Shown here in pieces: positions 63,020-64,000 of a stretch of 64,000 nt of DNA. Source of the stretch: Cyclobacterium sp. 1_MG-2023 (GTDB lineage: Bacteria; Bacteroidota; Bacteroidia; Cytophagales; Cyclobacteriaceae); the NCBI RefSeq assembly GCF_030546805.1, contig NZ_JAUOPC010000019.1, positions 1-64,000 on the forward strand. Reading direction: 5' to 3'. Every line of letters begins with the position of its first letter. The first letter of the stretch is position 1. Position numbers and translations under genes: made by a program. The notes beneath the pieces are model-generated. The model had not been told where the DNA came from and made no database searches. It saw only the letters and a program-made list of their open reading frames with translations.

Positions 63020-64000
63020 ATGAACGAAAAACTAAATTTAGCATTAGACGAATTTATACATGTCGGAGTGGTATTGGTACTTATAATAGCCCTTGTATCA
63101 ATAATTACTGGTTTAATAAGGGCATTTATACCACAAGAGAAACTTCAAAAGAAGCTATCGAAAACGGGAAAATACAGCAGTTTAATGGGGGCATTACTGG
63201 GAATCCCTACCCCTTTTTGTAGCGCATCGATGGTTCCTGTTTCTATGGGGATGATAGAAATGGGAGCCCCTTTTGCTATGGTTTTTTCATTTTTACTTTC
63301 TGCGCCATTAGCCAATTTTGTTGTCGTTGGTTTCATTTTCGGTGTTTTCGGTTGGAAAATCGCATTGGTTTATTTCTTAATCGTATTTTTTGGGGCTATA
63401 ATATTTGGGAGTATTGCCGGAAAGACCTCACTTAAGAACAGCGTAAAACGCATTGACTTAAAGCCAAATACAGTCACATGTTCATCCCAAACCACTGTCA
63501 GTTGTGGAACGGTTACAAATATTTCAGTAGCATCTTGTAGAACTGTTCAAAGCTCCTGTTCAGAAACTCAGGTAAGTTCAACAAAAACATGCAGTCAAGC
63601 ATCTGGGTCAAATGAAAAAATAAAAGAAGCTCTTAACTTTGGATGGGCATTGTTTAAGCGGATTTTCCCCTATGTTTTACTTGGTGCTGGGATTAGTGCT
63701 GTGTCTGCCGTATTTGTACCTGATGAATGGGTTGAAAAATACCTTGGAAATGATAGCCCATTGGCCATTCCAATTGCGGCTATTGTAGGTGTGCCACTGT
63801 ATCTACGAATTGAAATGGCTATACCGATATTAAAAGCCCTTATTGTTAAAGGTATGAGTATGGGAGCGGCGATGGCTTTAATTATTGGAGGAACTGGAGC
63901 TAGTTTACCGGAAATAGCTATTATTTCTTCTATGTTAAAACCCAAAGCAATAATCGCCTTTGTAATTTCGGTTATGACAATGGCCATAATAGGTGGTTTT
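63020..64000 (+). CDS. Permease of the ArsP/UPF0718 family (partial, runs off the window)
   Basis: The frame is open from the ATG at 63020 to the window end (327 codons seen). It has helices at the N-terminus and the family block IPTPFCSASMVPVSMGMIEMGAPFAMVFSFLLSAPLANF, with its second-half counterpart (VGVPLYLRIEMAIPILKALI). Between the halves a cytosolic loop of about 70 residues contains five Cys spaced 8-12 residues apart (TCSSQ, SCGTV, SCRTV, SCSET, TCSQA). Relatives export organoarsenicals, other metalloids or metals. The Cys-rich loop and the ArsR-type control suit a thiophilic substrate; which one is not known. Confidence 0.85.
   Translation, partial: MNEKLNLALDEFIHVGVVLVLIIALVSIITGLIRAFIPQEKLQKKLSKTGKYSSLMGALLGIPTPFCSASMVPVSMGMIEMGAPFAMVFSFLLSAPLANFVVVGFIFGVFGWKIALVYFLIVFFGAIIFGSIAGKTSLKNSVKRIDLKPNTVTCSSQTTVSCGTVTNISVASCRTVQSSCSETQVSSTKTCSQASGSNEKIKEALNFGWALFKRIFPYVLLGAGISAVSAVFVPDEWVEKYLGNDSPLAIPIAAIVGVPLYLRIEMAIPILKALIVKGMSMGAAMALIIGGTGASLPEIAIISSMLKPKAIIAFVISVMTMAIIGGF

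Overview
The window is chromosomal DNA of a Bacteroidota bacterium, most likely a member of the Cytophagales close to Cyclobacterium, Algoriphagus or Echinicola. The pointers are a fused SecDF, -7 promoter boxes of the TAnnTTTG type, many signal-peptide and lipobox proteins, FG-GAP, DUF1080 and Gfo/Idh/MocA secreted enzymes, a BlaI/M56-TonB pair, and an IS91-associated type of tyrosine recombinase at the left edge. The genus is inferred; no rRNA, tRNA or CRISPR array was seen.

1-14700 is accessory-looking. It opens with a truncated tyrosine recombinase whose start is out of frame. Loosely packed same-strand genes follow: P-loop kinase, duplicated secreted protein, DUF418 membrane protein, class III nucleotide cyclase, lipoproteins, BNR_4 propeller, MsrQ-like protein, four-repeat lipoprotein, YjaB-like acetyltransferase and serine hydrolase. 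They are separated by long spacers with degenerate palindromic repeats and gene remnants, including a decayed DUF1593 gene. 14700-18700 holds a Crp/Fnr-SDR module, an AraC regulator, a lipoprotein VOC protein and a LOG-family enzyme.

19000-29600 is mostly core: rdgB, udk, secDF, metK, then DinB/EcsC genes and a minus-strand Gfo/Idh pair. 29900-41400 carries a duplicated secreted protein, an FG-GAP/heme lipoprotein, a lone receiver domain, a BlaI/M56-TonB operon, an alpha/beta hydrolase, an MFS transporter, a DEAD-box helicase and modABC. 41500-56700 is nearly all minus strand: serine hydrolase, MepB, ENPP-type phosphodiesterase, DUF1206, DsbA/FrnE-like, AhpD-like and TetR genes, an NCS1 transporter coupled to a polyol/uronate dehydrogenase, and two coupled unknown membrane proteins.

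56900-64000 contains a DUF1080 plus Tat-exported Gfo/Idh operon, a second Crp/Fnr-SDR module, a serine hydrolase, and an ArsR-permease pair that runs off the right edge. Several regulators have visible candidate operators: paired TetR sites, paired ArsR sites, BlaI-upstream direct repeats, and palindromes inside both Crp-SDR spacers. No wholly new system is claimed. The strongest candidates for a second look are these regulatory circuits, the repeat-flanked left region, the cyclase with mixed purine-selecting residues, and the 17-bp inverted repeat at 59081-59256.
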